In this document: positions 9,271-17,189 of the stretch, piece by piece
Layout: each line of letters begins with the position of its first letter
How positions within the stretch are numbered: the first letter of the stretch is position 1
The notes under the pieces: model-generated
What the model was told of the DNA's origin: nothing
Databases searched by the model: none
Seen by the model: only the letters and a program-made list of their open reading frames with translations
Program-made: the position numbers and the translations under genes
Assembly (NCBI GenBank): GCA_964537055.1
Contig: CAZHYV010000002.1
Location: 1-64,000, forward strand
Direction: 5' to 3'
Source: CAZHYV01 sp964537055
Lineage (GTDB): Bacteria; Myxococcota_A; Polyangia; Palsa-1104; JAEUJZ01
Length of the DNA stretch: 64,000 bases

Positions 9271-9675
9271 CTATGCTACCAGGGATAAAATAGCCTTTGG
9301 TTTTTCTTCTTCTATCTTTTTGGAAACGAGCATGCTGTATACAGAAGCAACCACTCCTGATTTTCCTAAGGTATGAAGGGTTGTTTCTGCTTCAAGCAGT
9401 TCCCTGGTTCTGTTTGCTTCAAGCGCATGTAAGAGAGCAGTGACTGCCTCTATGGTTGTCATCATCTCGCTGATACATTGAGCAATCTGAACATTACTCT
9501 CCGCTTCAATAAGAGAGACAAGCGCTTGTCTAGCAATCTGCGCACGCGAAGGATCCGCTTTAGAGAGAGCATTTTGTAAAGCTCGTAACCAAGGTAGGCT
9601 CTCTAAACTACGGCCCTTCTGTATAAGGAAGCTCTGATATCGAAGAATTTCCTCTTCTAACAGGCGAGTTGCCAT
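9271..9675 (-). CDS. Small helical protein of mobile-element module
   Basis: The protein of about 134 residues is predicted to be mostly alpha-helical with many Glu, Leu and Ala, and no cysteine-rich or enzyme motif. I do not recognise it. An ATG at 9720 would extend it by 15 codons, but the -10 element of the promoter found here (9721-9726) abuts that codon, so the transcript should begin at about 9714 and the ATG at 9675 (MATRLL) is more likely the start. It lies between the HTH gene and the AAA ATPase gene, and may be cotranscribed with the latter. Confidence 0.55.
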   Translation of the reverse strand: MATRLLEEEILRYQSFLIQKGRSLESLPWLRALQNALSKADPSRAQIARQALVSLIEAESNVQIAQCISEMMTTIEAVTALLHALEANRTRELLEAETTLHTLGKSGVVASVYSMLVSKKIEEEKPKAILSLVA

Positions 9676-9716
9676 TTGACTTGACTTAAACAAATGTACA
9701 GGTATTCTTTCCACAT

Positions 9717-9746
9717 ACACATCGTAATAACGTTACTTATATGTGT
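9717..9746. promoter_or_regulatory. Operator-like dyad overlapping promoter
   Basis: The 30-bp element has outer arms ACACAT and ATGTGT, five variable bases on each side, and a palindromic core TAACGTTA, all symmetric about 9731.5. It covers the spacer and the -10 region of the minus-strand promoter. A dimeric repressor bound here would block transcription. The adjacent HTH protein is the obvious candidate, as inference. Confidence 0.5.
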
Positions 9747-9749
9747 CAA
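9721..9749 (-). promoter_or_regulatory. Sigma70-type promoter of small protein/AAA ATPase genes
   Basis: On the minus strand, a perfect -35 TTGACA (9749-9744) is followed after 17 bases by TACGAT (9726-9721), a four-of-six match to the -10 box. Transcription would start near 9714 and read the small helical protein and then the phage-type ATPase. The spacer is occupied by an operator-like dyad, so repression is likely. Confidence 0.6.
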
Positions 9750-9781
9750 TTTAAATTTGTACGAAATGTAGTTTTTTTGCT

Positions 9782-10378
9782 TCACATTTTCTTTGGATTT
9801 TTTAGTAAAAACGAAACGTTTTGATGGGTGATACCAAGCTCTGCAGCAATGGCTCGTAAGCTTTGGCCTTGGCCATAAAATGCTAATGCCTGTTCTCGGT
9901 ATTTACTATAGCGGGCCCTAGGTTTTTTGTGCTGATTTTGATGATGAGGATGATTCTTGCTGTTGCCTCTGCCACGTATAAGCCCCTTTGCCTTTGCTAT
10001 ATCACTTACACTCGAGCTTGGAATGTTTGTATAAAGCGTAATTTCTCGATAAGGCAAACCCTCTTTTAGAAGAACAACCACTTCGTCAATTGCTTCTTTT
10101 GTATAGCGCCGTTTTTTAGGCATACTCTTTGCTAGCTGCGTTGTGCCAAAAAAGAAGGAAGCCGGCGGAAGGGTTTCTGGGTGTAAACTAATTTCTGGAT
10201 TGGCCGTAGTTTTCGGATGGATACTCGCTCCTGATTTCTGTCCCTTCCGACCTAGATTCGCCTGCCCGCCTATCTTGCGGATCGTTGCCATCGCCGCTCC
10301 GGTTTTTTCTCGGATTACTCGGTAGGTCATACCTCTTTTTAGCAAAGATAGAATTCTTTTGGATTTAAGATCTTTCAT
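9782..10378 (-). CDS. DNA-binding protein with three helix-turn-helix units
   Basis: This basic protein of 198 residues contains three similar helix-turn-helix units at about residues 6-40, 95-135 and 160-194. Each begins with a hydrophobic helix and a G-x-(S/T/P)-x-R-x-I pattern (GMTYRVI, GLPYREI, GQSLRAI), resembling resolvase/transposase-type or Hin-like HTH units. The linkers are rich in Lys, His and Asn. No catalytic domain is present. It is first in the module and lies beside two sets of operator-like palindromes, so a regulator role is likely; a transposase N-terminal remnant is possible. Three HTH units in one small protein is unusual. Confidence 0.65.
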   Translation of the reverse strand: MKDLKSKRILSLLKRGMTYRVIREKTGAAMATIRKIGGQANLGRKGQKSGASIHPKTTANPEISLHPETLPPASFFFGTTQLAKSMPKKRRYTKEAIDEVVVLLKEGLPYREITLYTNIPSSSVSDIAKAKGLIRGRGNSKNHPHHQNQHKKPRARYSKYREQALAFYGQGQSLRAIAAELGITHQNVSFLLKNPKKM

Positions 10379-10405
10379 AAGAGAATTCGATTGGTTGCAA
10401 TATTA

Positions 10406-10435
10406 ATTATCGCATTACTAAAATAACTCTGTAAA
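10406..10435 (-). promoter_or_regulatory. Sigma70-type promoter of the three-HTH gene
   Basis: On the minus strand, TTTACA (10435-10430) and GATAAT (10411-10406) are separated by 18 bases; each matches consensus at five of six positions. Transcription would start near 10399, about 20 bases before the ATG at 10378. No strong ribosome-binding site is visible. Confidence 0.55.
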
Positions 10436-10466
10436 ATTTCTCCTCAGTTTTCTACAAAAATGATGA

Positions 10467-10493
10467 GAATCGCGACAATTTTTGTCGCGATTC
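10467..10493. repeat. Perfect palindrome 1 (operator or terminator)
   Basis: A 12-bp perfect inverted repeat (GAATCGCGACAA, three-base gap, complement). Its core GCGACA-N5-TGTCGC resembles the core of the next palindrome. On the minus strand it is followed within eight bases by a run of five T, so it could also end transcription of the small gene at 10567-10779. Confidence 0.7.
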
Positions 10494-10494
10494 C

Positions 10495-10525
10495 AAGTAT
10501 TGTGACAAAGCGTGTCACAATACTT
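10495..10525. repeat. Perfect palindrome 2 (operator or terminator)
   Basis: A 13-bp perfect inverted repeat around AAGCG, with core GTGACA-N5-TGTCAC. Its centre (10510) is 30 bp from that of palindrome 1 (10480), close to three helical turns, and both share GnGACA-N5-TGTCnC. The pair sits upstream of the promoter of the three-HTH gene. Bidirectional termination is the alternative reading. Confidence 0.7.
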
Positions 10526-10566
10526 TTAAGAATACGCCTACAAGGTAGTACTTGCTATACCATCAC

Positions 10567-10779
10567 CTACGATTCTATCGAGACCGGCGGGTGCCAAAAC
10601 AGCACGTAGACATATTGACCATTGCCATCGACCCCCACCTGTTCGGCATCAAACTCTTTGGGTGCTTTGTCATAGAGAAACTTTGCTGCAGACGAGTTAA
10701 AGTACCCAGGGAGTCGTACTCGATGTTTTACAACGTCATCCCACGTCGGATCGAGAGTATAATCAGTATGAGTCAACAT
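10567..10779 (-). CDS. Hypothetical small protein (70 aa)
   Basis: This small acidic-neutral protein has no recognised domain. It contains PTWDDVVKHRVRLPG and ends in an aromatic-hydrophobic strand (YVYVLFWHPPV). The start is well supported: AGGAG lies seven bases before the ATG. The opposite strand is also open, but lacks a comparable ribosome-binding site. It is followed on the minus strand by the two palindromes. It may be part of the mobile module or an independent gene. Confidence 0.5.
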   Translation of the reverse strand: MLTHTDYTLDPTWDDVVKHRVRLPGYFNSSAAKFLYDKAPKEFDAEQVGVDGNGQYVYVLFWHPPVSIES

Positions 10780-10920
10780 GATGCCGCTCCTCTCTAGTAC
10801 TTATTAGAGGCCTCCGCTTGTCTCCCTGCGTCAAACCGCTAGGCCTTGAAAAGATCCTGGTTTTAGAGAATTTAGTATTGTCCCATTGCACATTCTTAAG
10901 GAAATGGTAGCGTTTGTATC

Positions 10921-11880
10921 GTGTCAAACAAAATTGGGGTCGTCATCCTGAGTGGATTTTTAGGGAGCGGCAAAACAACACTTCTTCGGCAGCTGGTTCA
11001 TAATGAGGAAATTGGACCTCAGATTGCTGTTCTGATTAATGAATTTGGCGAGATTGGCCTGGACCAAGAGTTAGTGAAGAAAGAACAAACTACCGCTTCC
11101 TTGCATATCAAACAGCTGAGTTCGGGGTGTATCTGCTGTACCGTCTCAGGTAGTTTATTTGATGCCCTGCAGGAGCTTCGGGAAAGGATGCATCCGCAAA
11201 CACCAGAGCGGATTCTTATCGAAACCAGCGGGATTTCAAGGGCCTCTGAGCTAAGCTATGCGATCAACGCCCTTAGCGCAGAGACGCCCTTTTACACAGA
11301 TTCCGTCGTCACCATGGTAGATGCAAAATATGCAAAGCGTGCCTACCAGGAGCAGCCAGAGATTTTCTTAGATCAAGTTCGGAGCGCTGACCTGATCCTG
11401 CTTAATAAACAGGACCTTGTTCCAGGAGGTTTGGAAAAAAACCGACTTGAGACCTGGCTTCGCCCCCTGGCGCCACGAGCTTCTTTTCTATGGACCACCC
11501 AAGCAAAAATCTCGCTTCCTCTTTTGTTAGGACTGAAGTCTATACGCATTTCTAAAGAGCCAACCCTTCTACACCCTCATAATCTTTCTCAGGATCGGTT
11601 TGTTCATGATTTAAATCAAATCACTCTTCCCCTTCCTAAACCCATTGCCGAATCTCTTTTAGAAGAATGGCTCCTCTCTTTGGCAGATAGAGTCTTTAGG
11701 ATCAAGGGCATCGTTGATCTTATCGATTCTTCTGGACATATCCGAACGACCGTTGTTCAAGCTGTTGGAGACATGATCACCTTCGAGGAAGCCTCCTTCG
11801 ATGCACCAAAAGAGAAACGTTACCTTGTTTTCATTGGTGCTGCTTTACAAGCAGGTGATGTAGCCCTCCCCTCTTTGTGA
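10921..11880 (+). CDS. CobW/G3E-family GTPase, putative metallochaperone
   Basis: This protein of 319 residues starts with GTG. It has the P-loop GFLGSGKTT at the N-terminus, the metal-binding C-x-C-C motif GCICC at about residue 72, the ETSG switch and the base-recognition NKQD. These are the hallmarks of the COG0523 (CobW/YjiA/ZigA) group, cytoplasmic GTPases that deliver metals, often zinc, to client enzymes. The C-terminal CobW_C-type domain follows (about 205-310), with the strand FRIKGIVDL. No cobalamin genes lie nearby, so zinc or another metal is more likely than cobalt. The start lies 18 bases from the nearest AAGGA, which is long. Confidence 0.85.
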   Translation: MSNKIGVVILSGFLGSGKTTLLRQLVHNEEIGPQIAVLINEFGEIGLDQELVKKEQTTASLHIKQLSSGCICCTVSGSLFDALQELRERMHPQTPERILIETSGISRASELSYAINALSAETPFYTDSVVTMVDAKYAKRAYQEQPEIFLDQVRSADLILLNKQDLVPGGLEKNRLETWLRPLAPRASFLWTTQAKISLPLLLGLKSIRISKEPTLLHPHNLSQDRFVHDLNQITLPLPKPIAESLLEEWLLSLADRVFRIKGIVDLIDSSGHIRTTVVQAVGDMITFEEASFDAPKEKRYLVFIGAALQAGDVALPSL

Positions 11881-11917
11881 ACCCTATTTAACTCCGTAGG
11901 TCTTGAAATTGTAGAAT

Positions 11918-13063
11918 ATGGTTTTGTTTTTCCTCAAAACGTGTTTACGTTTCTTAACCATGGGGACCAGTAAATGTTTACTTTTTCTCTCTATCTTTGT
12001 TGGATCTCTGTTCCAGCTCCTTTTGCCAAGCAGAGGTGTGGTTTTTGCCGAAAAACCATTAGAATCTCTATCTCATTTGCCCTCTTGTAAAAGCTCCGAG
12101 GTTCGTCACCTCCCCAAAAATGATTTATGGATGTCCTGTATTCAAACAAGCCATGGACTTCGTAGGATCCCCCTAGTACAATTACAGCACGCATATCTTG
12201 ATCCTGAAACTGATGGTTCCTCCATCGCTGCAAACGATACCGAAGGCGCTATAAGCAAAACGTCTTCTCCCAAAGGAGGACGTGCCTTCGCACTACTTCC
12301 AAACCGGCCTCTTCGGGCTCCCTACTATGTACTTCTCCATCTGCACGGCTATAACCACCAAACGGTAAATGGATCACCTCTTCCCACGCCCCGAGTCGAA
12401 TATGACCAATTTGCAAAACAGATCTCGCAAAGCGGACATGCGCAAGATGTAGTGGCCTTATTTCCCCAAGCGGATCCAGATATTAACTTCTTTCAAACTC
12501 CTCCAAACTCCGAGTTCCAAATTTTAGAATTTCTCAAGGAAGTTTCTCTTCGAGTCAAGCTCAAACCACCTGCCCAAAAACAGCCTTTGATCCTGATTGC
12601 TCATAGTGCAGGGGGAAGATTTTTGAACGAAGTGTTACCCTCCCTGGCGCATGCTTCCGTAAAAATCGTTGCTTTCCTCGAAGCGATTAATGGCCCAAAC
12701 GAGCTCTCACAACTCCAAAATTATTTGCAGGCACAAATCCAAACCTCCCTAGAGCGCTTACAACATGAGTCCAATCCTACAGAATGGAAAAAGTATGTAG
12801 CTTCGCTACCTCGGTATTATTTCTACTATTCTGCTGCCTCTGCTTACTATGGAAAGCTTTACAAGCAACTGCAGCTATTTTTAGACAAGGAGTTTGCTCG
12901 CGAGGAGAAAAGGCTAACCCGCAAGCAGGCGAGACTTCTTCAGTTACTTCGGGGTCGCTATCACATGAATGAGGTTCCGAAAGAAATTCCTCATAGTGAT
13001 CTTATGCGTTCTGGAATGATTCGTAGACTTCTCCAGACACTACCAAGCCTTCACAGAACCTAA
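11918..13063 (+). CDS. Secreted alpha/beta hydrolase-like protein
   Basis: This protein of 381 residues has two early hydrophobic stretches and a signal-like region ending VVFA at about residue 44; starting at MGTSKCLLFL (11960) gives a more usual signal peptide. The hydrolase core shows an early strand YYVLLHLHGY with a likely oxyanion-hole HG, and the nucleophile elbow AHSAGG (A-H-S-x-G-G) at about residue 229. A possible catalytic acid follows the next strand, and a late His occurs in RYHMNE or IPHSD. The substrate is unknown; esterase or lipase activity is inference. It follows the CobW-type gene by 38 bases. Confidence 0.7.
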   Translation: MVLFFLKTCLRFLTMGTSKCLLFLSIFVGSLFQLLLPSRGVVFAEKPLESLSHLPSCKSSEVRHLPKNDLWMSCIQTSHGLRRIPLVQLQHAYLDPETDGSSIAANDTEGAISKTSSPKGGRAFALLPNRPLRAPYYVLLHLHGYNHQTVNGSPLPTPRVEYDQFAKQISQSGHAQDVVALFPQADPDINFFQTPPNSEFQILEFLKEVSLRVKLKPPAQKQPLILIAHSAGGRFLNEVLPSLAHASVKIVAFLEAINGPNELSQLQNYLQAQIQTSLERLQHESNPTEWKKYVASLPRYYFYYSAASAYYGKLYKQLQLFLDKEFAREEKRLTRKQARLLQLLRGRYHMNEVPKEIPHSDLMRSGMIRRLLQTLPSLHRT

Positions 13064-13125
13064 AACGCTATAAATAGGCTGTTAGAATACCACTGAAGAA
13101 AAAGAGAAGCCAGGAGAGAGGACGT

Positions 13126-14283
13126 CTACATCGCTTGGGGATTCGTTGATTCCGTCGCGTAGATATACTTCCACAATCCCGCAGGGTTGGCAGGGGGAGA
13201 CTGCTCGGCAAATGTTACTGCTTCCTGGACATCGCTTTTAATCTGCTCGTCGAGCGCATCAATTTCAGCCTCTTTGTACACTTTCAAAAGCTGCTCACGC
13301 GCGATTAAAATTCCATCTTTTTTACGCCATTCCTCTACTTCTTCTTTGGTCCGATACGTACCAGGATCGGAAATAGAATGTCCTCGGTAGCGATAAGTGA
13401 TAATTTCTACCAAAGTCGGCATTTTTTCTTTCCGTGCACGTGCAACAGCCTGCTCAATTCGTTCCTTCACAAGCAGAACATCATTCCCGTAAAAGCGGTC
13501 CCGAGCAATTCCGTAACCGCTGGCTCGCTCTGTCAAATCGGTAACGGCTACGGTACGACTAAGCGGAGTTCCCATAGCATACTGGTTGTTTTCAATGACA
13601 AAGACAACCGGAAGCTTCCACAGGCCCGCTAAACTTAATGCTTCATGAAATGCTCCTTGAGGAACGGCACCATCCCCTAAAAAGCACACGGTGACCTCAT
13701 CGGTATTTCGATATTTTGAAGCAAACGCAGTCCCTGTCGCTAATGGGACCTGTCCTCCTACGATACCGTAACCTCCCATAAATCGGTTTTTCTCATCGAA
13801 CAAATGCATCGAGCCACCGTAGCCACGGCTGATTCCTGTATCCTTACCCAAAAGCTCAGCAAGTACAGCTTTACATACATCCATACTAACGCCTGCTTTT
13901 GCCATACAGTGTCCATGTTCACGGTAACTGGAAAATACATAATCTTCGGGACGCAAGGCTGCAACAACCCCCACACAAGCGGGCTCTTGCCCAATGCAAA
14001 GATGGAGGAATCCTCCCATTTTGCCCTGAGAGTATGCTTTTGCCAGGGCTTCCTCGACCCTTCGGATGGTAAGCATCTGTCGATAGAGCTCTTTGAGCAA
14101 AGTCGCTTGTTTCGCAAGCTGATTCGGAGAATTCAAAGATTTCTTTTTCGGAGGCTTGTCTGCGGAATTCGCAGGCTTGTTTCCCGAAGAGGGTTCTTTC
14201 AAGGACACCTTCGTTTGGGCTTTTGTGAGAGACCCAGAGGATCGTTTGGTCGACTTCATAGCAGGCACTATACTAAAATTCAA
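13126..14283 (-). CDS. pdhA: Pyruvate dehydrogenase E1 component, alpha subunit
   Basis: This protein decarboxylates pyruvate with thiamine diphosphate and feeds acetyl groups to the E2 subunit. It shows the ThDP-binding motif GDGAVPQGAFHEAL ending in IENNQYA, the phosphorylation-loop-like YRYRGHSISDPGTYR, and the usual YREHGH. It has a Lys/Ser/Pro-rich N-terminal extension of about 50 residues before the conserved MLTIRRVEEAL; a start at the ATG at 14259 would shorten it. The family is usually about 330-380 residues. The beta subunit and E2 are not adjacent, which is less usual. The call is secure; pdhA versus branched-chain E1 alpha is decided by overall similarity only. Confidence 0.9.
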   Translation of the reverse strand: MNFSIVPAMKSTKRSSGSLTKAQTKVSLKEPSSGNKPANSADKPPKKKSLNSPNQLAKQATLLKELYRQMLTIRRVEEALAKAYSQGKMGGFLHLCIGQEPACVGVVAALRPEDYVFSSYREHGHCMAKAGVSMDVCKAVLAELLGKDTGISRGYGGSMHLFDEKNRFMGGYGIVGGQVPLATGTAFASKYRNTDEVTVCFLGDGAVPQGAFHEALSLAGLWKLPVVFVIENNQYAMGTPLSRTVAVTDLTERASGYGIARDRFYGNDVLLVKERIEQAVARARKEKMPTLVEIITYRYRGHSISDPGTYRTKEEVEEWRKKDGILIAREQLLKVYKEAEIDALDEQIKSDVQEAVTFAEQSPPANPAGLWKYIYATESTNPQAM

Positions 14284-14383
14284 GGGAGTTGGGAATGAAA
14301 GTTATAGATTTCTTGCGACGCCTCTTGAATTCGCAAGAAAATGGCTCATCGAGCAACTCGTTACGTCTCGTTGAGCTAGGGGC

Positions 14384-14803
14384 CTAGGTGAGTAGCTTTT
14401 TATTATTTTCTGTCGATCCTCCATCATCAATCTCTACAAAAAGACCATAGAGAATACCGATCGCAGGAGCTAACACAATGCCCGAATTTAAAGTAACAGA
14501 CGTATTGGTGTATTCAGGAAGCTGAAACAGATGCATGCTAGGAACAAATGCGTGGGCCAACGCATAAAGGCCTACCCCCAAAATGGCTCCGATGCTTACC
14601 CGCAGGATAGGAATCCAAGCTGTCTCGGTTTTCCAAAAAGGGCGCCCACAGATAAGCCCCACAAGGGCGCCCACAACGGCACAACCCACGTAGGCTAAAA
14701 TTGACGCTAACGATTCACTGTACCCTCCCACAAACAGAAGACCTACCCCCACAGCGCCACCAACGATAAGACCTTTTAAAAATCCAAACAATGCGCGTGT
14801 CAT
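14384..14803 (-). CDS. Small glycine-rich membrane protein
   Basis: The 139-residue protein has about four hydrophobic segments with many Gly and Ala, including GLIVGGAVGVGLLFVGGY, and short polar loops. AAGGA lies nine bases before the ATG. It has no motif that I can name; an integral inner-membrane protein with glycine-zipper-like packing is likely. It lies downstream of the pdhA start on the same strand but 100 bases upstream in transcription order, so it may be cotranscribed with pdhA. Confidence 0.6.
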   Translation of the reverse strand: MTRALFGFLKGLIVGGAVGVGLLFVGGYSESLASILAYVGCAVVGALVGLICGRPFWKTETAWIPILRVSIGAILGVGLYALAHAFVPSMHLFQLPEYTNTSVTLNSGIVLAPAIGILYGLFVEIDDGGSTENNKKLLT

Positions 14804-14963
14804 AAGAAATGTCCTTAAAAAATAGTTCTCCTACATTATAGCCATTTTTGGAAAAGAAGCTAGACTTCACAAAAGAAACGAAGAAAACCGTCGGTAGATA
14901 AGAAGTCTTTATAACGATCTTGGCCTGGATGGTCCTTTATGAATAGGACCTTCATTCTCTACG

Positions 14964-15434
14964 TTAACGAGTTTCACTACAATCTCGAGCACGACCAAAA
15001 GTTTCGTTTAGAAATCTCGTCTCTCTATCCACACGTTCTGCACACACTGCACATCGTTCTGCGTCTTCAGGACTGTATAACTTTTTCACACATATGTCTT
15101 TACAGGCGTCATCTCCTAGGGGTGACTTCTCATTCAGAGCTTGTTGAAATCTTATGGTATTTGTACACTTTCTACTACGAAAGTTAAAAACGCATGCTGG
15201 ATTTTTTGAATCATTGCTATCCTCACACCGTGCTGCTGCTTCATCACGAATCCCTGAATGAGAAGGGAATTGTTCTGTAGAGGAAAAACCATCTCTGCCA
15301 TTCAAAGAAAAGTTTTCATTTCTGCATTGAATCATAAGTAGAAAAGAGCCCATCAAAAGAACAAAACCTCCTGTCCTTGCTTGGGCCAACTGTCTTTCAC
15401 AACTTCTATCTTCTTTTATTCCGTGTTTTTTCAT
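14964..15434 (-). CDS. Cysteine-rich lipoprotein
   Basis: This 156-residue protein has a long basic n-region, a hydrophobic core (about 23-35) and a cysteine in MIQC that could be lipidated. The mature part holds many cysteines in pairs (CEDSND...C, CTN, C-K-D-I-C, C-A-V-C), suggesting a small disulphide-bonded domain. GGAG is present four bases before the ATG. A protein with similar cysteine spacing (C-x6-C) lies at 31654-32217, so they may be distant paralogs. The function is unknown. Confidence 0.6.
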   Translation of the reverse strand: MKKHGIKEDRSCERQLAQARTGGFVLLMGSFLLMIQCRNENFSLNGRDGFSSTEQFPSHSGIRDEAAARCEDSNDSKNPACVFNFRSRKCTNTIRFQQALNEKSPLGDDACKDICVKKLYSPEDAERCAVCAERVDRETRFLNETFGRARDCSETR

Positions 15435-15629
15435 ATCTCTCCATGAATGTTTGATAAAGTTTCCGCTGTTTTGTGATGTTTCATATCGAAACTTTAAATT
15501 CTCATAAATAGTTTTTTAAAAGAGTTTTTATTGTTATTGTTTCTTATCGACGGAATCCAATCTTGTCGAGCGATTACTAGGATAGTCTATTCTTGAAGCT
15601 TATGAAAAGAAGGGACCCGTATGCCACCT

Positions 15630-17081
15630 TTACCACGAGACCCACGCTGACATTCCTGAGGGCGTTTCCTTTTTCTCCGGACCTACGTAGGAAAGCCGTT
15701 TGATTTCCTCTTGGAATCGAGACATCTCTTCTTTGGGGACAGAGGATTCCCTGGGGGAGGATCCAACCAGAGGATTAAGCACCTTCTTCTCCCCCATAAT
15801 TGAAACTCGTACATTGGCAGGTTTGCCTGGGACGTTTAGATCAACATAGCCAATAATCTGGCCCGGCGATACTGTCTGGCCTGCTCGGATGCCGTGGGCC
15901 ATCAAGTTCAAATTTAAGTAACGGATTTCGAGGTTTGGCTGCATAATCATCCATTTGCATCCAAGCTCTTTCGGGCATGTCTGAAGTTTGCCCCTAGCCA
16001 TTGCACGGACTGGCGTTTTCGCAGGGCCTGGATAATAGGCAAATGATTCTTCTTTTAGCTTTTGCGGACGCCATTCGGGTTGGATAGCTTTAAACTCAAC
16101 GTTCTCTGGAAACTGTTGTGGCAAGAGAAGTGGCGAACGTAACCATGCACGAGTTACACTCTTTCCTTGCTCATTGAAATACCCTGTCTCCTTCGGAGTT
16201 ACTGAGAATCGTACTGCTGACAAAGGCGAGCCATTTTTGCTTTGGTATTTCGCTAATAAGATCGCTCCGTATCGCAAAAACACATTTCCTTGGTACACCT
16301 TTTCTACCACCACTTGAAATGTATCCAAAGGGCGATATTGTGTCTGCAGATCTCGCTCGTACATAAAAAGCTCGACCAGCATCTGTGCAAGAACACTCTT
16401 CTCTCCGGGAGGCAGGGCATCTGCCAAGGAGCCCTCGTCTGAGACGGTTCCTTCGATCTTTTCCGCCCTTTTTCGGAATTCGCCCGGAATCTCTGTTGTT
16501 ACAAAAAAAGAATCTGGAGATTTCGCACGGGTGATCCGTACTGCAATCGATGCTCTTGGATGGTAATCTAGGCCAATCCATTGATCCGTTTTATCATAAT
16601 AAAGAACGACCATCTGCTTAAATAGCTCATCTTCCTCTTCATAAACATTTAGCAATTCTATAAGTTCTTCTCTCCTCGTTTTTGGGATTCGGATGCCTCC
16701 GATCACCTGTTTTAGACTCACCTTCTCTGAAAGCATCACTTCTTGAAGGCGGGTATAAGGGATCGAGGCAGGCTCTGCTCGAACGGTTGGTCTAGGCTGG
16801 GGGGTGGGAATAGGCATCCCTGGCACCCCGTAGACGGCTTGCTCTTTTCGATGTTCATCTCGCGCTTGAATAAGCGAAGGAACCGAGGTTCCGGGCCGGA
16901 GGTAGAAAATATAAAGGTTGATTAAAAAAAGTACTGTTAGACATAAGACCCATTTCATCCCTCCCTGAAAGGTTCCAAAAGAGAGCCCACGTCTACGTGT
17001 TCTTCTAGAAGAACCTTTTAGGAAGTGTTCTAGGATCGCTGCCAAGGTAGAGTTTTGTTTTGAAGAAGTCCGACGTCTCAT
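15630..17081 (-). CDS. Degenerate LytM/M23 peptidase-like membrane protein
   Basis: This 483-residue protein has a basic N-terminus, one membrane segment at about residues 42-60 and a periplasmic part. From about residue 345 the pattern of an M23 (LytM) domain can be followed: TPVRAMARGKL, then a YLNLN segment, then AGQTVSPGQIIGYV. The metal and catalytic histidines of active M23 peptidases (H-x3-D and H-x-H) are replaced: the last motif is ANVRVS where HLHFE is usual. It is therefore probably not a peptidase. In this superfamily, inactive members such as EnvC and NlpD activate amidases; a similar role is inference. It is divergent from acnA. Confidence 0.7.
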   Translation of the reverse strand: MRRRTSSKQNSTLAAILEHFLKGSSRRTRRRGLSFGTFQGGMKWVLCLTVLFLINLYIFYLRPGTSVPSLIQARDEHRKEQAVYGVPGMPIPTPQPRPTVRAEPASIPYTRLQEVMLSEKVSLKQVIGGIRIPKTRREELIELLNVYEEEDELFKQMVVLYYDKTDQWIGLDYHPRASIAVRITRAKSPDSFFVTTEIPGEFRKRAEKIEGTVSDEGSLADALPPGEKSVLAQMLVELFMYERDLQTQYRPLDTFQVVVEKVYQGNVFLRYGAILLAKYQSKNGSPLSAVRFSVTPKETGYFNEQGKSVTRAWLRSPLLLPQQFPENVEFKAIQPEWRPQKLKEESFAYYPGPAKTPVRAMARGKLQTCPKELGCKWMIMQPNLEIRYLNLNLMAHGIRAGQTVSPGQIIGYVDLNVPGKPANVRVSIMGEKKVLNPLVGSSPRESSVPKEEMSRFQEEIKRLSYVGPEKKETPSGMSAWVSW

Positions 17082-17189
17082 GGTAAATCAGCGTAAAAAT
17101 TAACATAGGTCTTTCGGAGAGGAAATTTTTCGCTCAAAAAAACGAATTTTTATTAATTGCCGCCAAGATTTTGTATATTAATAAGACTT

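Noticed and set aside
10552..10797. Plus-strand open frame opposite the small gene at 10567-10779
   Set aside because: It lacks a ribosome-binding site, whereas the minus-strand frame has AGGAG at ideal spacing.
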